64,000 bases of DNA from Thermosipho melanesiensis BI429 (GCF_000016905.1 NC_009616.1:310001-374000); one strand, 5' to 3'; counted from the first letter of the stretch, positions 8,698-18,843 are shown. Notes: a model not told the origin generated them from the sequence alone. A program made the numbers and translations.

Positions 8698-9897
8698 TTA
8701 AAGTTTAACAATTTGATCAACCTTTGGGCCAATTGATATATATGTAATTTTAACTTTTAATTGTTTTTCCAAAAAATTTACAAAATCCAAAAAACTTTGA
8801 GAATTGTGGCTCTCCCAACCTTTAAAGTATTCATAAACGGGTTTGGCTTTTTCAAGTTCAACAACAGACTTTATATCAGATACTCTCTCCTCATTAATTT
8901 CATATTCAACACAAACGGGTATTTTGTCAAAACCGTTTAATATATCACTTTTTGTCATAATTAATTCGGTAGCCCCAGACACCTTTATCGCATACTTCAT
9001 AAGAGGAATATCAAGCCAGCCACACCTTCTTGGTCTACCAGTTGTTGCACCAAATTCATTTCCTTTACGTCTAAGATTTTCGCCTTCCTCTTCGAAAGCC
9101 TCCGTTGGAAACGGGCCATTACCAACCCTAGTTAGATATGCTTTAAATACACCCATATATTTTTCCACTTTAACGGGATATCCTACACCATTTTGTATAC
9201 CAGTTGTGTTACAATTAGCTCCTGTTACGTAAGGATAAGTCCCAATATCTAAATCCAACAATACACCTTGCGTACTTTCAAATAAAACATTATTTTGTTC
9301 TATCAAATCTATTATTTCTACGTGTGGTAGTATATACCTTTTTATTTTTTCATATGCCTTTAATAACCCATCATATCCTTCGACCTCTATTCTGTAGAGT
9401 TTCTTGTAGAGATGGGATATAAAATTCCATTTTTCTTTAAAATCAACTTCAAAATCTGCAAGCCTTAAACCAAATCTATGAACTTTATCTGCATATGCAG
9501 GTCCAATTCCCTTTTTGGTAGTCCCAATCGCATTGTTCTCCTTAACGCTTTCAAGTAACCCGTCAAACAACTTATGCTGAGGTAAAACTACATGTGCTAG
9601 ATTTGAAATACACAAATTGGGAATACGCCCTACCCTTGAAATATAATCTTCAATTTCAAGGACAATCTGTTCAATATCTAAAACAACACCATTTGAGATT
9701 ATAGCTCCAACCTCATATTTCGCATGAATAGAAGGAAGCAAATGATGTACTACTTTAAAGTCTTCGTACATAACAGTATGTCCTGCATTGCTTCCGCCAC
9801 TATACCTTACCACATAATCATAATCTTTTGAAAAGTACGTAGTTATCTTTCCTTTTCCTTCGTCCCCCCACTGTAAGCCAAAAATAACACTCTTCAA
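8698..9897 (-). CDS. purA: Adenylosuccinate synthetase
   Basis: First committed step from IMP to AMP: joins IMP and aspartate using GTP. The N-terminal signature [11 protein letters not shown], the IMP-binding motif GIGPAYADK and the C-terminal TGRPRRCGW segment are present. At 399 residues it is slightly shorter than the E. coli enzyme (432). The start is TTG at 9897 with GAGGTG upstream; no ATG fits. The HIT gene's ribosome-binding site lies just before the purA stop codon, so the two are translationally close. Confidence 0.97.
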
Positions 9898-9912
9898 AAT
9901 AATTCACCTCAC

Positions 9913-11172
9913 TCAATAATCTTCTAATAGTGAAAAACTATCTTTATTTACTTCTCCAAATTCCGACAACCTATTGTAACACCTTGATTTTATCAACTCT
10001 ACTTTTCCAACATTGGTACCAAAAACATTTGCTATTGAATACATTTCAAGTCTTAAAAAATAAAACGTATTTTTCTTGCCCCTAAAGTATGTTCCACGTT
10101 TTAAAGATAACCTCTTTACATTAGAATAAACCATTGTAATATGTGAAAAATCACTTATAGTAAACGTTTCAGCATTTATAGAGAAAACATCTATACTTGT
10201 TAACCCTTCAACATTCACATTAACTGTATTAACATTATTCACAATAACACTTCTCGTATTTTTTATATCTAGCTCTGTAATAGTTGAATTTTCCAGCACC
10301 AACAATCCAACATGTGACACTTTCAAATTCCTTAGTGTAGAATTCTTCACAATAACTACATTTGTTTTGGAAAGATTAATATCTTGTAACTCTACATTCT
10401 TTAAAAATAACAAACTTCCTCCATTGGAAGAAATTTCACCGTCAAATTGCCTTCCTTCAATATAAAACGTTCCATTTCCTTCTACAGAAAATTTTATATT
10501 CCCCGTAAACTTAACATTATCGGGTATATATACAGTACCTTTTGAAACTATTTCACCAATTCCTATAGACTTTAATTCTACTCCACCTTCAAAAAACAAT
10601 ACGGAATTTTCCGGAATCAAAACCTTTCCAACAATTTTATATGGTGATTGGGAATTTAATAGTATATTTTTACCTAAGATACCGGAAACAGGGGTTTTAG
10701 AATCTAAAGGAGTAATATTTTCAACACTTGGTGGAATATACAAAAAACCACCTAAATTTTCCGCCTCATCTTTTGAACAAACTACCAATGGTAACTTGTC
10801 ATACCTTTTTGTAGTCTTTTCAAATTTTTTACCAAAAAAGCTTAACCTACTTTTGTAATTTACTTCCCAAACAGGTCTCTCAAAAATCACAAAATTTGGT
10901 TCTCTAATTGTAAATTGAACATCAGTTGGCGGTATTGTATCAACAACCACTTTAAACAAAAATTCTTGATAACTTCCAACAAGCCTTAACGAATGTGCTC
11001 CATCCTCAAAATCTAAACCATTTATTACTTTATTGGGAATTGGAATACCATCGAAAAATCCCAATAAATCTTCAAATTCAACTACAACATCCCTTTTCCC
11101 TATGTAATGTGGGACATTTAAAGAAAAAGAAATTACACAGAAAAACAAAAGTAAAAATACAATTTTTTTCAC
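9913..11172 (-). CDS. Exported beta-rich protein, function unknown
   Basis: A signal peptide (KKIVFLLLFFCVISFSLN) opens this 419-residue protein. After an N-terminal region of about 140 residues there is a long run of short strands rich in Val, Ile, Asn, Ser and Thr, spaced roughly 20 residues apart (for example NVVIVKNSTL, GLLVLENSTI, RSVIVNNVNT). That pattern suggests a right-handed beta-helix or similar solenoid at the cell surface. No enzyme motif is visible. GTG at 11172 follows GGAGGT. It lies 1 base after the UPF0173 stop codon and ahead of purA, so it shares that transcript. Confidence 0.75.
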   Translation of the reverse strand: MKKIVFLLLFFCVISFSLNVPHYIGKRDVVVEFEDLLGFFDGIPIPNKVINGLDFEDGAHSLRLVGSYQEFLFKVVVDTIPPTDVQFTIREPNFVIFERPVWEVNYKSRLSFFGKKFEKTTKRYDKLPLVVCSKDEAENLGGFLYIPPSVENITPLDSKTPVSGILGKNILLNSQSPYKIVGKVLIPENSVLFFEGGVELKSIGIGEIVSKGTVYIPDNVKFTGNIKFSVEGNGTFYIEGRQFDGEISSNGGSLLFLKNVELQDINLSKTNVVIVKNSTLRNLKVSHVGLLVLENSTITELDIKNTRSVIVNNVNTVNVNVEGLTSIDVFSINAETFTISDFSHITMVYSNVKRLSLKRGTYFRGKKNTFYFLRLEMYSIANVFGTNVGKVELIKSRCYNRLSEFGEVNKDSFSLLEDY

Positions 11173-11173
11173 G

Positions 11174-11845
11174 CTATACCTCCAAGCTTTCTCCTGGTTT
11201 TAAAATAACACATTTTACACCTAATTTTTCCACCTTATCCTTAAATTCATTTGCATCAGCTGAAATTAAATCCCATGTGTTATAGTGCATTGGAATAACA
11301 ATTTGCGGTTTTATAAACTCTACTGCCTTTACCGCATCATTAACATCCATTACAAAATTACCACCTATAGGTAACAAAGCAACGTCCACACCTTCTAAAA
11401 GCTCCATATCTTTTGTAAGTCCCGTATCCCCTGCATGATATATACTTTTTTTCAAATTTATTAAAAATCCACCTGGATTTCCACCGTATATTATGTTATT
11501 TCCATCAATTATTCCTGAACCATGCAAAGCAGGTGTCATCTTCAATTTACCAAATTCAAATTCTTTTACTCCACCAATGTGCATAGGATGAACTTTTTTC
11601 ACACCCTTCATCTGTAAATAATTGCAAATCTCAAAATTTGAAATTACAGTTGCTCCATACTTTTCGGCAAGTTCTACGGTATCGCCTATGTGATCTCCAT
11701 GACCATGCGTTACCAAAATGTAGTCAATATCTGGCAAAATATAATTTGATGGGAACGCAGGATTGCCTTTGATAAATGGATCTATTAAAAAGGTTCTCTT
11801 TTCTTCAATTAAAAATACTGCATGACCTAAAAAGGTGATTTTCAT
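11174..11845 (-). CDS. UPF0173 metal-dependent hydrolase (metallo-beta-lactamase fold)
   Basis: A 223-residue metallo-beta-lactamase-fold hydrolase of unknown substrate. The family opening MKITFLGHA, the metal-binding motif [10 protein letters not shown], a later HAGDTGL and a C-terminal PMHYNTW supply the expected His/Asp ligands. ATG at 11845 is preceded by GGGGTGAG; a GTG nine bases earlier overlaps that site. It is the first gene of the minus-strand operon running through purA to the TPR gene, and divergent from the GlmL-like gene. Confidence 0.92.
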
Positions 11846-11931
11846 ATCGCTCACCCCTTTTTTAATTTTTTCAACAACTTAATTATACTCTAAAACAACT
11901 TAAACTTGCAAGAGATTTTTCTTAAATTTCA

Positions 11932-11940
11932 TGATAAAAT
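11932..11940 (+). promoter_or_regulatory. Extended -10 promoter of the GlmL-like operon
   Basis: TGATAAAAT, an extended -10 sequence, 19 bases before the chosen start codon. The same 10-mer, ATGATAAAAT, occurs before other first genes in this window. Confidence 0.5.
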
Positions 11941-11959
11941 CAAAATGGGGGTGAGTAAA

Positions 11960-13327
11960 TTGAAAATAGATTTGTTATTTGCAGAAATTGGTTCAACAAC
12001 AACCGTTGTAACTGCTTTTCACAATATAGACGGTAACGTAAAAATCTTAAGTCAAGGTGAACATTGGACCACTGTCAACGAAGGAGACGTAACCATTGGC
12101 ATTGAAAAAGCTATAGCACGATTAAAAGAAAAAATAGGAGAAAAAAATATCTCATGGAGTAAATTTGCAGCATCGAGCAGTGCAGCAGGTGGATTAAAAA
12201 TGACAGTACACGGGCTTGTGTATGATATGACTGTACGTGCCGCAAGAGAAGCTGCTTTAGGAGCAGGAGCAGTTATAAAATACGTAACTGCGGGAAAAAT
12301 GGATGAATTTCACATACAAAAAATTTTAGAAATTCAACCAAAACTTATACTTCTTGCAGGTGGTGTTGACTACGGTGAAAAAGAAACCGTAATCTACAAT
12401 GCGAAAATATTATCAAAACTTGAGTTAGATATTCCCATTATTTACGCGGGAAATATAGCTGCAGCAGAACATGTGGAATATATACTAAAAAGCGCTGGAA
12501 AAACCGTTTTTGTAACAGAAAATGTTTATCCAAAAATAGATCAATTAAATGTTGAACCCACTAGAAATATAATAAAGGAAGTGTTTGCACAACACATTAC
12601 AAAAGCTCCTGGCATGGAAAAGATATACGATATTGTTGATTACAAAATTCATACAACTCCAGGTGCTGTAATGAAAACTACACAACTACTTTCCGAAATT
12701 TACGGAGATGTTCTAACGGTAGACATTGGTGGTGCAACAACAGATATTGACTCCGTAACTGAGGGAAGTGTTGAGATACAAGAAATAATGATATCCCCTG
12801 AACCCACAGCCAAAAGAACCGTGGAGGGAGATTTGGGGTTATTTGTAAACGCAAGGAATGTAATAAATTTAATGGGTGAAGAAAATCTTAGAGAAGAGTT
12901 CCCAAATCTTTCGGAATTAAAAGAAAGAATTTCGCCATATCCAAAATCAGATGAAGATGAAAAATTTATTTCAAGACTAGCATTATATTGTTTCCAACAA
13001 GGAATTAGAAGACATGTTGGTGTAAAAAAACATATTTATACACCACTTGGTAGGAAACTCGTTGCAGAAGGAAAAGATCTTAGCGCAGTTAGATTTTTAT
13101 TCGGTACAGGTGGATTTTTAAGTAGATCAAAATACGCAGATAAAGTTTTAAAATCTATCAACACCCTTTCAAAACTTCATCCTATGGAACTCTTACCACA
13201 AAATGAAGTTGAGATATACCGAGATAAACACTATATATTTGCAGCTATTGGTGTAATTGCAACTGAAATAGATAAAAATATCGCAAGAAAAATTTTAGAA
13301 AAAAACTTAGAAAAATTAGGAGGTTAA
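11960..13327 (+). CDS. GlmL/MutL-like ASKHA-family ATPase
   Basis: Related to GlmL, the ATPase encoded with B12-dependent glutamate mutase and ornithine aminomutase. Of 455 residues, it has the actin/Hsp70-like phosphate loops: LLFAEIGSTTTVVTAF at the N-terminus and TVDIGGATTDIDSV in the middle, plus a C-terminal FGTGGFLS. TTG at 11960 is preferred because GGGGGTGAG lies a few bases upstream; GTG at 11951 is possible. No mutase subunit gene is nearby, so its partner is not shown here. It leads the operon with the Nudix gene 3 bases downstream. Confidence 0.8.
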   Translation: MKIDLLFAEIGSTTTVVTAFHNIDGNVKILSQGEHWTTVNEGDVTIGIEKAIARLKEKIGEKNISWSKFAASSSAAGGLKMTVHGLVYDMTVRAAREAALGAGAVIKYVTAGKMDEFHIQKILEIQPKLILLAGGVDYGEKETVIYNAKILSKLELDIPIIYAGNIAAAEHVEYILKSAGKTVFVTENVYPKIDQLNVEPTRNIIKEVFAQHITKAPGMEKIYDIVDYKIHTTPGAVMKTTQLLSEIYGDVLTVDIGGATTDIDSVTEGSVEIQEIMISPEPTAKRTVEGDLGLFVNARNVINLMGEENLREEFPNLSELKERISPYPKSDEDEKFISRLALYCFQQGIRRHVGVKKHIYTPLGRKLVAEGKDLSAVRFLFGTGGFLSRSKYADKVLKSINTLSKLHPMELLPQNEVEIYRDKHYIFAAIGVIATEIDKNIARKILEKNLEKLGG

Positions 13328-13330
13328 AAA

Positions 13331-13918
13331 ATGTATGAAAAAGAGAAGGTCTTAGTAGTTCCAACAAATAAAATTCAAAATATCTGTAACAACAAAACAG
13401 GTCTGATAAGCGTACCGGAATATGATATAATCTCAATAATAGAAAAATACGGTTATTTTGTAGATAGAGAAAAAGCCGAGAATGACGAAACAACCAGACA
13501 AGTTATACCTTATATAATTTTACGTGAAAACAACAAATATCTATTATTTAAAAGAACTACTGCACAAGGCGAGAAAAGACTTCACAATAAAATCACGATA
13601 GGAGTAGGAGGGCATATAAACAGTACAGACTCAATAGATCCTGTAAAAGCTTTTAAAAAAGGGATGATACGTGAAATAAATGAAGAGGTGAATGTTGAAA
13701 TTTTAAACCTAAACTACATTGGAGTTATAAACGTAACTGATAATCCTGTTAGTAGGGTACATGTTGGATTATGTTACATAGCAGATGTAAAATATTTTGG
13801 GTTAATGGAAAAAGAAAAATTTATAGAACTTTTTACAGAAAATCCAAGTAAATACTTTGAGGAGATGGAAGGATGGAGCAAAGTAGTGGTGCAGTCATTA
13901 GATCATATGCAAAAATAA
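13331..13918 (+). CDS. Nudix-domain predicted phosphoesterase
   Basis: A 195-residue protein with a Nudix box in the middle: GHINS, then REINEEV about 20 residues on, giving the G-x5-E-x7-REUxEE-type metal-binding helix in slightly diverged form. The N-terminal 60 residues with a VLVVPTNKI start match the MutT-related predicted phosphoesterase group (COG4112-like). Substrate unknown. ATG at 13331 has TAGGAGG before it. Its last 46 bases overlap ispE in another frame, which implies tight translational coupling. Confidence 0.85.
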   Translation: MYEKEKVLVVPTNKIQNICNNKTGLISVPEYDIISIIEKYGYFVDREKAENDETTRQVIPYIILRENNKYLLFKRTTAQGEKRLHNKITIGVGGHINSTDSIDPVKAFKKGMIREINEEVNVEILNLNYIGVINVTDNPVSRVHVGLCYIADVKYFGLMEKEKFIELFTENPSKYFEEMEGWSKVVVQSLDHMQK

Positions 13919-14697
13919 ACCTTTTTCTTGATGTTACAAAAAAAAGGGATGATGGGTACCACGAAATCTTATCGTTATTTCAAAATATCTCTTTGTACGA
14001 CCGCCTTATAATTACAAAAATAGATAGAGGACTTGAAATAAAGACTAATGTTGATATTGAAAACAACATTCTGTATAAAACTTGGGATGTATTTTCTTCT
14101 AATTTTAAGGAACCTGAGTTTGGACTTAGAATAGTACTGGAAAAAAACATTCCCATGCAGGCAGGGTTAGGTGGAGGAAGTTCTAATGCTGCAGCTCTGT
14201 TATTCTATCTATCAGACCAACTAAAAATACCAAAAAACAAAATAATAAAAATAGCTGCAAAAATAGGAAGTGATGTACCGTTTTTCCTAATTGGGGGAAC
14301 AGCGGTAGTTAAAGGTAAGGGAGAAATTATAGAACCATTGCCCCCGTTGTTGGGATATTACGTTAAATTAATAACGGCAAATGGGATCTCAACAAAAGAG
14401 GCATATAACCTTTTAAACTCCACATTATTCAACAAAGCACCGTGTTCTCCATATGCTCTTTATGAAGCATATTACCATAGAAATATCGACGAAATAAAAA
14501 GATGTACATACAATATATTTGAAAAGGTTATAGCAAAACAAAACAGAGAAATTGCACAAAATATTAAAAAATTAAAGAAAAATTCCATTGTTTCAACGTT
14601 AACAGGAAGCGGTAGTGCAGTATATGGCATTTCCTTTAGAGAAGGAGATTTCAACTTTGTACCAAGGGGGGTAGAATATGAAGAAATTAACATTTAG
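13873..14697 (+). CDS. ispE: 4-diphosphocytidyl-2-C-methyl-D-erythritol kinase
   Basis: Phosphorylates CDP-methylerythritol in the non-mevalonate isoprenoid pathway. This GHMP kinase of 274 residues shows the N-terminal SYAKINLFLDV motif, the ATP loop PMQAGLGGGSSNAAAL and the C-terminal LTGSGSAVYG glycine loop. ATG at 13873 lies inside the end of the Nudix gene and has GAGGAG 8 bases upstream. Its 3' end overlaps the start of the Lon-like gene by 20 bases, so the operon is continuous. Confidence 0.95.
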   Translation: MEQSSGAVIRSYAKINLFLDVTKKRDDGYHEILSLFQNISLYDRLIITKIDRGLEIKTNVDIENNILYKTWDVFSSNFKEPEFGLRIVLEKNIPMQAGLGGGSSNAAALLFYLSDQLKIPKNKIIKIAAKIGSDVPFFLIGGTAVVKGKGEIIEPLPPLLGYYVKLITANGISTKEAYNLLNSTLFNKAPCSPYALYEAYYHRNIDEIKRCTYNIFEKVIAKQNREIAQNIKKLKKNSIVSTLTGSGSAVYGISFREGDFNFVPRGVEYEEINI

Positions 14698-17029
14698 AGA
14701 ATTAACAATAAAAAGTTCATTATTTCCAAAGGTAACTTCAACGAAAAACATAAGCCCATGTGAAACATTTATTGGAAGGGAAAACGCATTTAAGGCCATG
14801 GAATTTGGCCTTTCTATGAATAAAGATGGATACAATATCTTTGTTGTAGGACCAAGTGGTACCGGAAGAAAATCTTTTGCAATCTCCCTTGCTAAAAGGT
14901 TTTCAAAACTTAAGAAAAAATATTATGATTTAATATATACAATTGACCTTGATGAACCTTATTCAGCTAAAGCAATATTACTTCCGCCTGGTGAAGGGAA
15001 AAAACTAAAAGAAAAACTTGAAAATGTTTCAGAAGATATCTTTAAAAACATACAACAAACCTTTGAAAGTGAAGAATATGAAGAAAAAAAGAAAGAATTA
15101 GAAAATGAATACGAACAAAAAAAAGAAGAAATTCTCCAAGAATTATCGAAAAAAGCCATTAGGTTAGGATTCATAGTAAAATTAACGCCTACTGGCATCG
15201 TTTACGCTCCTCAATTAGATGGTAAACCTTTAACACAAGAACAATTTGAAAAACTTCCAGAGGAAATAAAACAAACCTATGAAGAAAATGTGAAAAAACT
15301 AGAACATCTGATTTCCGGAGCTATTTATCAATTAAGAAAAATTGATAGTATCTATAGAGAAAAATTCAACGATTTAGATAGATACGCAACCCTCTTTTCT
15401 ATAGAATCATCATTTGAAGAGTTAAAATCACAATTTAGATATTCGGAAAAGCTAATAGACTATTTTGAAAAGTTAAAAGACCATATTGTAAAACAAAGTG
15501 TAAAAATTAAAAATTTTGAAGAATGGAAAAATTACATAAAACACATCCTAACAATAAATCTATTAGTTGATAATTCTAATAGAAAAAGTGCACCTGTAAT
15601 TTTTGAAAACAATCCAACCTATCCAAATCTCTTTGGAAAGGTAGAATACATATCAAAATCAGGAGTTTTGTACACGGATTTCTCCATGATAAGAAGTGGT
15701 TCAATACATAAAGCAAACGGCGGATATCTTATATTAAATGCAGAAGATCTTCTTAAATTTCCATATGTATGGGATAAATTAAAAAAAACTTTAATATCAA
15801 AAAAACTAACAATAGAAAATATTGACATTGCATACGGTCTAAATCCAACAATTACACTAAAACCAGAACCTGTTGAATTGGATTTAAAGGTAATAATTTT
15901 TGGCACACCCAACCTTTACTATTTACTTTACGAATACGATGAAGATTTCAAAAAGCTTTTTAAGGTAAAAGTGGAATTTGATTGGGAGATGGACACCACA
16001 AAAGAAAATATAAAACAATACTATTCATTCATTTCAAGTGTAGTTGAAAACAATAGATTGAATCCTCTTGATTCAAAAGCACTTAGAAGGGTAATTTGGT
16101 ACTCTATGAGATTATCAGAAAACCGGGAAAAACTTTCCATGAAAATGGGAGAAATTGCAAGTTTGATAATAGAAGCAGATTATCATTCAAAGTTAAGAAA
16201 TTCAAATATGATTACTGATAAAGATATTTTAGATGCGATAAAAGAAAGAGAAAATAGAGTAAGGCTTTTAATGGATAAATACGATGAATCACTTAAAAAA
16301 TACGAAATTATGATTGAAACACATGGAAAGGTTGTCGGGCAAATTAATGGACTTACTGTAAGTCATTTTGGTGACTTTTCATTCGGTATGCCGGTAAAAA
16401 TCACTGCAAAAACATATGTAGGTAATTCTGGAATTATTGATATACAGAGAGAATCAGATTTAAGCGGTAATATACACAGCAAAGCTGTATTAACATTAAT
16501 GGGGTATCTTGGTAGTAAATATGCAACCGAATTTCCTCTTTCAATTGGTGTTTCGATAAGCTTTGAACAAGTATATGGTATGGTTGAAGGTGATAGTGCT
16601 TCACTGGCCGAAACAGTTGCAATTATTTCAGCAATTTCAAACATACCAGTAAAACAATCAATTGCAGTTACAGGATCCATAAACCAACATGGTATAGTGC
16701 AACCAATAGGTGGAGCAATTGAAAAAATTGAAGGATTTTACAGATTATGCAAACACAGGGGATTAGATGGCTCTCACGGAGTTATTATCCCAGAGGCAAA
16801 CGTAAAAAACCTCGTATTAAAAGATGAAATATTAAACGATATAAAAAATGGATTATTTAACATTTGGACGGTAAAGACAGTAGATGAAGCAATTGAATTA
16901 CTAATGGACAAGAAGGCGGGCAAATTAAATACAAAGGGAAAATATCCAAAAGGTACAGTTAATTACATGGTAGTAGAACGCCTCAAAAAAATACACGAAT
17001 ATATAGATGGAAAAAAAGGTAGGAGGTAA
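14678..17029 (+). CDS. ATP-dependent Lon-like serine protease
   Basis: AAA+ protease of the Lon (S16) group, 783 residues. A Walker A loop GPSGTGRKS lies at 58-66, a charged coiled-coil segment at about 110-160, and an AAA+ core further on (ANGGYLILNAEDLL includes the Walker B-like strand). The C-terminal protease domain has the catalytic Ser640 in EGDSAS and Lys683 in GGAIEKIEG, the 43-residue spacing seen in Lon. It lacks the LonA N-terminal domain, so it is the separate Lon-like family with a substituted AAA+ part. Likely degrades damaged proteins. ATG at 14678 follows AAGGGGGG. Confidence 0.9.
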   Translation: MKKLTFRELTIKSSLFPKVTSTKNISPCETFIGRENAFKAMEFGLSMNKDGYNIFVVGPSGTGRKSFAISLAKRFSKLKKKYYDLIYTIDLDEPYSAKAILLPPGEGKKLKEKLENVSEDIFKNIQQTFESEEYEEKKKELENEYEQKKEEILQELSKKAIRLGFIVKLTPTGIVYAPQLDGKPLTQEQFEKLPEEIKQTYEENVKKLEHLISGAIYQLRKIDSIYREKFNDLDRYATLFSIESSFEELKSQFRYSEKLIDYFEKLKDHIVKQSVKIKNFEEWKNYIKHILTINLLVDNSNRKSAPVIFENNPTYPNLFGKVEYISKSGVLYTDFSMIRSGSIHKANGGYLILNAEDLLKFPYVWDKLKKTLISKKLTIENIDIAYGLNPTITLKPEPVELDLKVIIFGTPNLYYLLYEYDEDFKKLFKVKVEFDWEMDTTKENIKQYYSFISSVVENNRLNPLDSKALRRVIWYSMRLSENREKLSMKMGEIASLIIEADYHSKLRNSNMITDKDILDAIKERENRVRLLMDKYDESLKKYEIMIETHGKVVGQINGLTVSHFGDFSFGMPVKITAKTYVGNSGIIDIQRESDLSGNIHSKAVLTLMGYLGSKYATEFPLSIGVSISFEQVYGMVEGDSASLAETVAIISAISNIPVKQSIAVTGSINQHGIVQPIGGAIEKIEGFYRLCKHRGLDGSHGVIIPEANVKNLVLKDEILNDIKNGLFNIWTVKTVDEAIELLMDKKAGKLNTKGKYPKGTVNYMVVERLKKIHEYIDGKKGRR

Positions 17030-17033
17030 TAAG

Positions 17034-18029
17034 ATGAGAATACTAAGCGGAATGAGACCAACAGGTAAATTACATATTGGACACCTTTTTGGTGCATTAC
17101 AGTCTTGGGTAAAGCTTCAAAATGAAGGCCATGAATGTTTTTACTTTGTAGCAGATTGGCATGCTCTAACAACACATTATAACGAAACAGATGAAATAGT
17201 TAAAAATTCTGTTGAACTTGTTAAATCATACCTTGCTGTGGGAATTGACCCAGAAAAATCTACAATATTTATCCAATCAGAAATAAAGGAACATGCAGAA
17301 CTTACACTTTTGTTCTCCATGTTTGTCTCTGTATCAAGGCTTGAAAGAGTTCCAACATACAAAGAAATAAAACAACAATTGAAAGATAAAGATTTATCAA
17401 ACGCTGGATTTTTAATATATCCCGTTCTTCAAGCATCTGATATACTCATTTACCTTGCTGAAGGAGTACCGGTGGGAGAAGATCAAGTTTATCATATTGA
17501 ACTTACAAGAGAAATTGCAAGAAGATTTAACTATCTTTATAAAGAAGTCTTTACAGAACCTCAACCTATTCTATCAAAGGTTCCAAAACTTCTTGGAACT
17601 GATGGCAGAAAAATGAGCAAAAGTTATGGAAACATCATACCACTTATTACAGAAGAAGAAAATTTAAAAAAGATGGTCATGCCTATGGTAACTGATCCTG
17701 CAAGAAAAAGAAGAACAGACCCTGGAAATCCCGAAAATTGTCCAGTATGGAATTATCACAAAGCTTTTGGAATAAGTGATGAAGAAGCTGAATGGGTAAA
17801 AGATGGGTGTACAACCGCAAAAATTGGTTGCGTAGATTGCAAAAAACTCTTGCTAAAAAATATGAAAGAAAAACTGGAACCTATTTGGGACAGGTATAAT
17901 ACATTAACAGATGACTATGTTAGGAATGTTATAAACGATGGAAATCAAAAAGCAAGAAATGTTGCAAGAAAAACCATGGAAAAAGTAAGAGATGCCATGA
18001 AACTTGATTATAAATTCTTGAGGAAGTGA
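17034..18029 (+). CDS. trpS: Tryptophanyl-tRNA synthetase with predicted iron-sulfur cysteines
   Basis: Class I synthetase charging tRNA-Trp, 331 residues. HIGH appears as HIGH at 14-17 and KMSKS at 193-197. Cysteines 236, 259, 266 and 269 form C-x22-C-x6-C-x2-C, the arrangement known to bind a [4Fe-4S] cluster in the Thermotoga maritima enzyme. ATG at 17034 follows AGGAGG; it begins 4 bases after the Lon-like gene stop. An mscS gene follows immediately. Confidence 0.97.
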   Translation: MRILSGMRPTGKLHIGHLFGALQSWVKLQNEGHECFYFVADWHALTTHYNETDEIVKNSVELVKSYLAVGIDPEKSTIFIQSEIKEHAELTLLFSMFVSVSRLERVPTYKEIKQQLKDKDLSNAGFLIYPVLQASDILIYLAEGVPVGEDQVYHIELTREIARRFNYLYKEVFTEPQPILSKVPKLLGTDGRKMSKSYGNIIPLITEEENLKKMVMPMVTDPARKRRTDPGNPENCPVWNYHKAFGISDEEAEWVKDGCTTAKIGCVDCKKLLLKNMKEKLEPIWDRYNTLTDDYVRNVINDGNQKARNVARKTMEKVRDAMKLDYKFLRK

Positions 18030-18034
18030 TAACA

Positions 18035-18820
18035 ATGAAAACTTTTTTATCAACAGAATTGTGGAATGAAATTATACTATCAACTATTACTATAATTCTT
18101 TCGTATTTTATATACAAATATTTAGATAAATTTATACAAAAATCTTTAAAGGCATTTGGTAAAGACGTAAAAGCTCCAAAGACGATACGTTTTTTCATTG
18201 GATTAATTGTTTCTGTTTTTGCAATATTAGTACTTTTAAGTATCTGGAATATTGATTTATTACCTTACATTACTGGACTTGGAATCTCTGGGATTATTAT
18301 TGGACTTGCATTGCAGGAACCCCTTACAAACTTTGTATCTGGTATACTAGTTATGACAACAAGAAAATTATTTGAAGGAGAAGTTGTAGACGTTAACGGA
18401 ATAAGCGGAATAGTAGACCAGATAAAAATCAACCACAGTTACTTAAAAACATTTGATGGAAAATTGGTTCTTATTCCCAACAAAAATGTTTGGAGTGGAA
18501 CAGTAACAAAATTCTGGCCAGGTCCAGTAAGAAGAGTAACCATGGATGTAGGTGTATCATATGACTGCAATCTTGAAACCGTAATACAATTGTTACATAA
18601 AGCCATAGATGAAGAAGCACTTGTTGTAAAAGATGGTGTTAGTAACTTTATAGCTTTCAAACAATTTGGTTCAAGTTCAATTGACTTTACAGTATACTTT
18701 TGGGTAGAAAGAAATTCATATTTTGATGCGGTTAATGCTCTTGCAATGAGAATAAAAAAGATTTTTGACGAGCATAATATAGAAATTCCATTTACACAAA
18801 TTGATATTCACACAAAATAA
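18035..18820 (+). CDS. mscS: Small-conductance mechanosensitive channel, MscS family
   Basis: Opens under membrane tension to release solutes during osmotic downshock. Of 261 residues, it has about three membrane segments; the pore-lining third helix matches the Gly/Ala-rich pattern (YITGLGISGIIIGLALQ), followed by the beta domain with FEGEVVDVNGISG and a C-terminal alpha/beta domain. ATG at 18035 is preferred over GTG at 18026 because AGGAAG lies before it. It follows trpS by 5 bases and is the last gene of the operon. Confidence 0.93.
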   Translation: MKTFLSTELWNEIILSTITIILSYFIYKYLDKFIQKSLKAFGKDVKAPKTIRFFIGLIVSVFAILVLLSIWNIDLLPYITGLGISGIIIGLALQEPLTNFVSGILVMTTRKLFEGEVVDVNGISGIVDQIKINHSYLKTFDGKLVLIPNKNVWSGTVTKFWPGPVRRVTMDVGVSYDCNLETVIQLLHKAIDEEALVVKDGVSNFIAFKQFGSSSIDFTVYFWVERNSYFDAVNALAMRIKKIFDEHNIEIPFTQIDIHTK

Positions 18821-18843
18821 TTTTTTATTTTTTTTTATTTTTA

